This document shows positions 62,301 through 64,000 of a DNA stretch of 64,000 bases, piece after piece; position 1 is the stretch's first letter, and every line of letters begins with the position of its first letter. This DNA comes from Renibacterium sp043789415. Its GTDB lineage: Bacteria; Actinomycetota; Actinomycetes; Actinomycetales; Micrococcaceae. The stretch is taken from NCBI RefSeq assembly GCF_043789415.1, contig NZ_JBDLLW010000001.1, forward strand, positions 1,798,001-1,862,000, written 5' to 3'. The notes under the pieces are model-generated. The model saw only the letters and a program-made list of their open reading frames with translations. It was not told where the DNA came from and did no database searches. Made by a program: the position numbers and the translations under genes.

Positions 62301-64000
62301 CGGGATCTCGGCCTCCTGCAGCGGTACACCGGTCAAAGCCTCGGCGAAGTTCGCTGAAGCCTGGGCGATCACCGGGCTGTGGAAAGCGCACGCCACCGGG
62401 AAGGTCTTGACGCTCAGTCCGGCCTCGCGCAATTTCTCGACGGCGGTTTCAATCGCCAGGCTGGCTCCGGAGATCACCGTCTGGGTCGGGGAGTTCCGGT
62501 TTGCCAGGGTGACGCTGCCAGCCAGTCCGGCCCTCTCCAGGGCGGTCTCGATCTCCGCGGCGGAAGCGGAGATCGCCGCCATCTTCCCGGGCTCTTCACC
62601 AATCGCGGCAACAACTGCTTCGGCTCTGGCGGTGCTGAGCGCGATCAGGGTCTGCGCGTCGATCACCCCGGCCGCTGCCAGGGCCGCCAACTCGCCGTAG
62701 CTGTGCCCGGCGGCGAACTCCGGGCGGATATCGCTCTTCGCCAGCAGCTTGCCCAGGGCCAGTGCAGCGAGCCCTAGCACGGGCTGAGCCACCGTGGTAT
62801 CGGTGATCCGGGCCAGCTGTTCCGCGGTTGACTCAGCGTCGAAAGCGGCTGGCGGAAGCATCGTCTCCAGCCATTCACCGCCCAGCGCCAGAGTCTCGTG
62901 CAGCTCCGGGAAGGCCACGAAAAGCTCCTTGAGCATGCCCGGTTTTTGGCTGCCCTGGCCGGGGTACAAGAAGGCGAGGGAACCGGTTTCGGCCGCTGCG
63001 ACCGCGCTGAACAGCCCGGCAGCCGGATCGTGCTCACCCTGGGCCGCACGGGCCAGCAGCAGGCTGAGTTCATCGATGTCCCGGGCGACCACGGCGATCG
63101 AGACGGGTTTACTGCTGCTCGCCGCGTTCAGTGAATTGCTAGCCGCCAGATCACGGAGTTTCCAGGGCCGCCCGTGGTCGTTTCCGAGTGAGACCAGGGC
63201 CCCGAGTTCCTTGACTAACCGAATGGCATCGGTGGAATCCCCGCGGAAGAGGAAAAGCTCGGCGGGCCATTCGTCCAGGCTGTGCCGTTGCGGAGCGGAG
63301 ACTTTATGTCCGCTGAGCACTACGTGGAAGTTGGTGCCGCCGAAGCCGAAACCGCTCACTCCGGCGAACCGCTCATTCAGCGGCACCGGCCACGGAGCGG
63401 CCTCTCGGTTGAAGACGAAAGGACTCTTGCCCTGTTCCCAGGCAGCACTGGGAGTCTTGATATGCAGGGTCGGTGGTTTGACGCCGTTGTAGATGGCCAG
63501 AGAGACCTTGATCATGCTGGCGATTCCGGCGGCGCATTTAGTGTGACCGATCTGGGATTTGACCGAGCCGATGGCCGCATTGGCCGCCGGAACCCCGGCT
63601 TCCAGGAAGACTTTGGTCAGCATCGACAGCTCGGTGCGGTCGCCGACCACGGTGCCGGTGCCGTGCGCTTCGACCAGGCCAACGCGGGAGGGCTCGACCC
63701 GAGCGTTGCGGTAAGCGCGTTCCAGTGCTGAGCGCTGGCCTTCCGGGCGGGGCGCGGTCAATCCGAGCGATTTTCCATCGCTGGAACTACCGATGCCGCG
63801 GATCACCGAGTAAATCCGGTCGCCGTCTCGCTCAGCATCGGCGAGCCGTTTGAGCACTAGGCAGCCGACTCCTTCACCGAGCGCGATACCGTCGGAGTTC
63901 CTATCGAACGCCCGCGAGCGGCCAGTGGGGCTGAGCGCTGTCACCGAGGCGAAGAGCAAATAGTCGTTGATGGTGTTATGCAGGTCGACGCCGCCGCAGA
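59301..64000 (-). CDS. Iterative PKS subunit: KS-AT-ACP-ACP-KR (5' end beyond the window)
   Basis: At least 1566 residues; the reading frame is open at the right edge, so the KS N-terminus and its active Cys are missing here. KS part shows NSDGIALGEG, EAHGTGT and GHTKCAAG. AT has Ser codon 62700-62702 (GHSYGEL) and CAFHSP, a malonyl-type pattern. Two ACPs carry LSIDSIK (Ser codons 61365-61367 and 61023-61025). The C-terminal KR has GGARGIT and FGSIAA...GQSDYAAAN. Order and motifs fit the PfaA/HglE family of iterative lipid-type PKSs. No ER is seen in the window. Confidence 0.88.
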   Translation of the reverse strand, partial: CGGVDLHNTINDYLLFASVTALSPTGRSRAFDRNSDGIALGEGVGCLVLKRLADAERDGDRIYSVIRGIGSSSDGKSLGLTAPRPEGQRSALERAYRNARVEPSRVGLVEAHGTGTVVGDRTELSMLTKVFLEAGVPAANAAIGSVKSQIGHTKCAAGIASMIKVSLAIYNGVKPPTLHIKTPSAAWEQGKSPFVFNREAAPWPVPLNERFAGVSGFGFGGTNFHVVLSGHKVSAPQRHSLDEWPAELFLFRGDSTDAIRLVKELGALVSLGNDHGRPWKLRDLAASNSLNAASSSKPVSIAVVARDIDELSLLLARAAQGEHDPAAGLFSAVAAAETGSLAFLYPGQGSQKPGMLKELFVAFPELHETLALGGEWLETMLPPAAFDAESTAEQLARITDTTVAQPVLGLAALALGKLLAKSDIRPEFAAGHSYGELAALAAAGVIDAQTLIALSTARAEAVVAAIGEEPGKMAAISASAAEIETALERAGLAGSVTLANRNSPTQTVISGASLAIETAVEKLREAGLSVKTFPVACAFHSPVIAQASANFAEALTGVPLQEAEIPVWSNRTATPYPTETEAIRAELAAQVTAPVHFVEQIESMYAAGARTFVEVGPGQVLSKLVTAILGNRPHTVVPLAPSSHGSIRELLIALATLATRGTSLSTEWLYRGRSIQTIDGSVIPVTPAWTVNGVTIKTRDRKILPGALTPARRLQEVTVVQQTQQPGNERDALVTEFLRTSREMVAAQRDVLLGYLGTASSGPAVPSIASQSYPAVPLASAPVGSGTASRPSAESGYPSTSGATRTLLQSPVHTTSLPDASHQGLAVQQETAQQEAAVRLTPAAILSAVVEIISARTGYPAEMIEPDLDLEADLSIDSIKRTEIAGELASKLAGSGSAIALDDSQLEELSKARTTGAIADWLSARLGSAATLPAVSNGPAIAADTSESGTAPILGAAEILAAVVEIISARTGYPAEMIEPDLDLEADLSIDSIKRTEIAGELAARFDGQAGQALDGTQLEELSKARTTGAIADWLLTALNGPGSGTASTAADPLQPTSSAPAPTAGHHDIAGHTPERLIFRKTRLEIPSPAPGALEGANLLVIGSGEITANAVAAANALGASAQAIDASAALAVLSAPQASFHGVLYLDPLDNPETASVPDVFPLFKAAVALAPRYLLAARPSTSNGHRSAERTIGLRGLFRSLAREYPETLVRLVDLEPTKPADAVAAALIAELTDTALEPIVDLFNGERSGLELASSDLGLLGATGAGPAGDGAAEAEALQLDRDAVVILIGGARGITAKFAATLASTSRCRIELFGRTALSSDPESPDTAVAADRAELRQILATRPGATPASVDREASEILARREVNSTMESLRLAGSTVEYQSLDVRDAGAVRAAITSVQQRYGRIDGVVYAAGVIEDKLVIDKDPASFRRVYSTKVDGAATILEVVDSLPVCPSFVVFFGSIAAALGNRGQSDYAAANDALEAMGTAWSLRTGKRAVTVHWGPWAPSGHNPGMVSHELGRDYIRRGIKLIDPEAGTHALLKELAWGERDVNAVVYTASGW
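60991..61116. repeat. ACP repeat, copy 2 (126 bp)
   Basis: Identical base for base to 61333-61458, 342 bp away. It encodes the core of the second ACP, including the LSIDSIK segment. Flanking linker sequences differ. Confidence 0.92.
61333..61458. repeat. ACP repeat, copy 1 (126 bp)
   Basis: Identical to 60991-61116. Encodes the core of the first ACP. Even synonymous positions match, pointing to recent duplication or gene conversion. Confidence 0.92.

Overview
The window looks like a chromosomal segment of a high-GC actinobacterium, most likely a member of the Micrococcaceae (Arthrobacter / Psychromicrobium / Renibacterium group). The grounds are the CsoR-CopZ-CopA copper operon, the actinobacterial ImuA'-ImuB-DnaE2 mutasome with a mycobacterial-type SOS box, CGNR zinc-finger and SorC regulators, and many genes that seem to start without a leader (a TANNNT hexamer six bases before the start codon). 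This is inference from gene content; no rRNA or tRNA gene was recognised. No insertion sequence, prophage or CRISPR array was seen, and no gene-free gap exceeds about 250 bases.

Layout. 0.2-1.8 kb: a CGNR regulator divergent from a DMT-family exporter, with an inverted repeat between them. 1.9-4.75 kb: copper detoxification operon under two CsoR boxes. 4.8-5.4 kb: TetR regulator. 5.7-11.4 kb: a carbohydrate or polyol ABC importer without its own ATPase, divergent from a SorC regulator and a xylulokinase, with twin TGAGC-N10-GCTCA operators. A mannitol-dehydrogenase-family polyol oxidoreductase at 14.8-16.3 kb may belong to the same metabolism. 11.4-14.7 kb: glycosyltransferase and two alpha/beta hydrolases. 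16.4-22.5 kb: SOS mutagenesis cassette. 22.6-34.7 kb: mostly single housekeeping and metabolic genes, plus an orphan NBR1-Ig protein. 34.8-38.3 kb: GntR regulator with a DUF969-DUF979-DUF2891 operon. 38.35-39.7 kb: CmtR-like sensor and CDF metal exporter.

39.75-50.1 kb is the most interesting region. It looks like a metal-regulated RiPP (ribosomally made, modified peptide) locus. A 39-bp perfect palindrome with a Zur/Fur-like core precedes a 37-codon Cys-free peptide gene, which is followed by a terminator-like hairpin. Next come a cyclodehydratase partner (E1-like) protein, an X-Pro-type S15 hydrolase and two YcaO proteins. On the opposite strand are a SagB-type FMN dehydrogenase and a complete siderophore-type ABC importer. 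An EntS-like MFS exporter is divergent from the importer, and a second copy of the same operator lies between them. Peptide, modifying enzymes, exporter, importer and metal box together suggest a peptide metallophore, possibly for zinc.

50.1-51.8 kb: phosphoglucomutase. 51.9-64.0 kb: an HglE/PfaA-type iterative polyketide synthase locus running off the right edge. It has a KS-AT-ACP-ACP-KR subunit, a KS-AT-DH-phosphopantetheinyl-transferase subunit, a free ACP, an MGT-type glycosyltransferase and an alpha/beta hydrolase, all on the minus strand. A glycosylated long-chain polyketide or glycolipid is the likely class of product. The two ACP domains share a 126-bp identical stretch, a sign of recent duplication or gene conversion.

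Three intergenic hairpins (28.7, 32.3 and 38.3 kb) share the core AGTG(C/T)GCAGATCT and look like a genome-specific repeat used as terminators.
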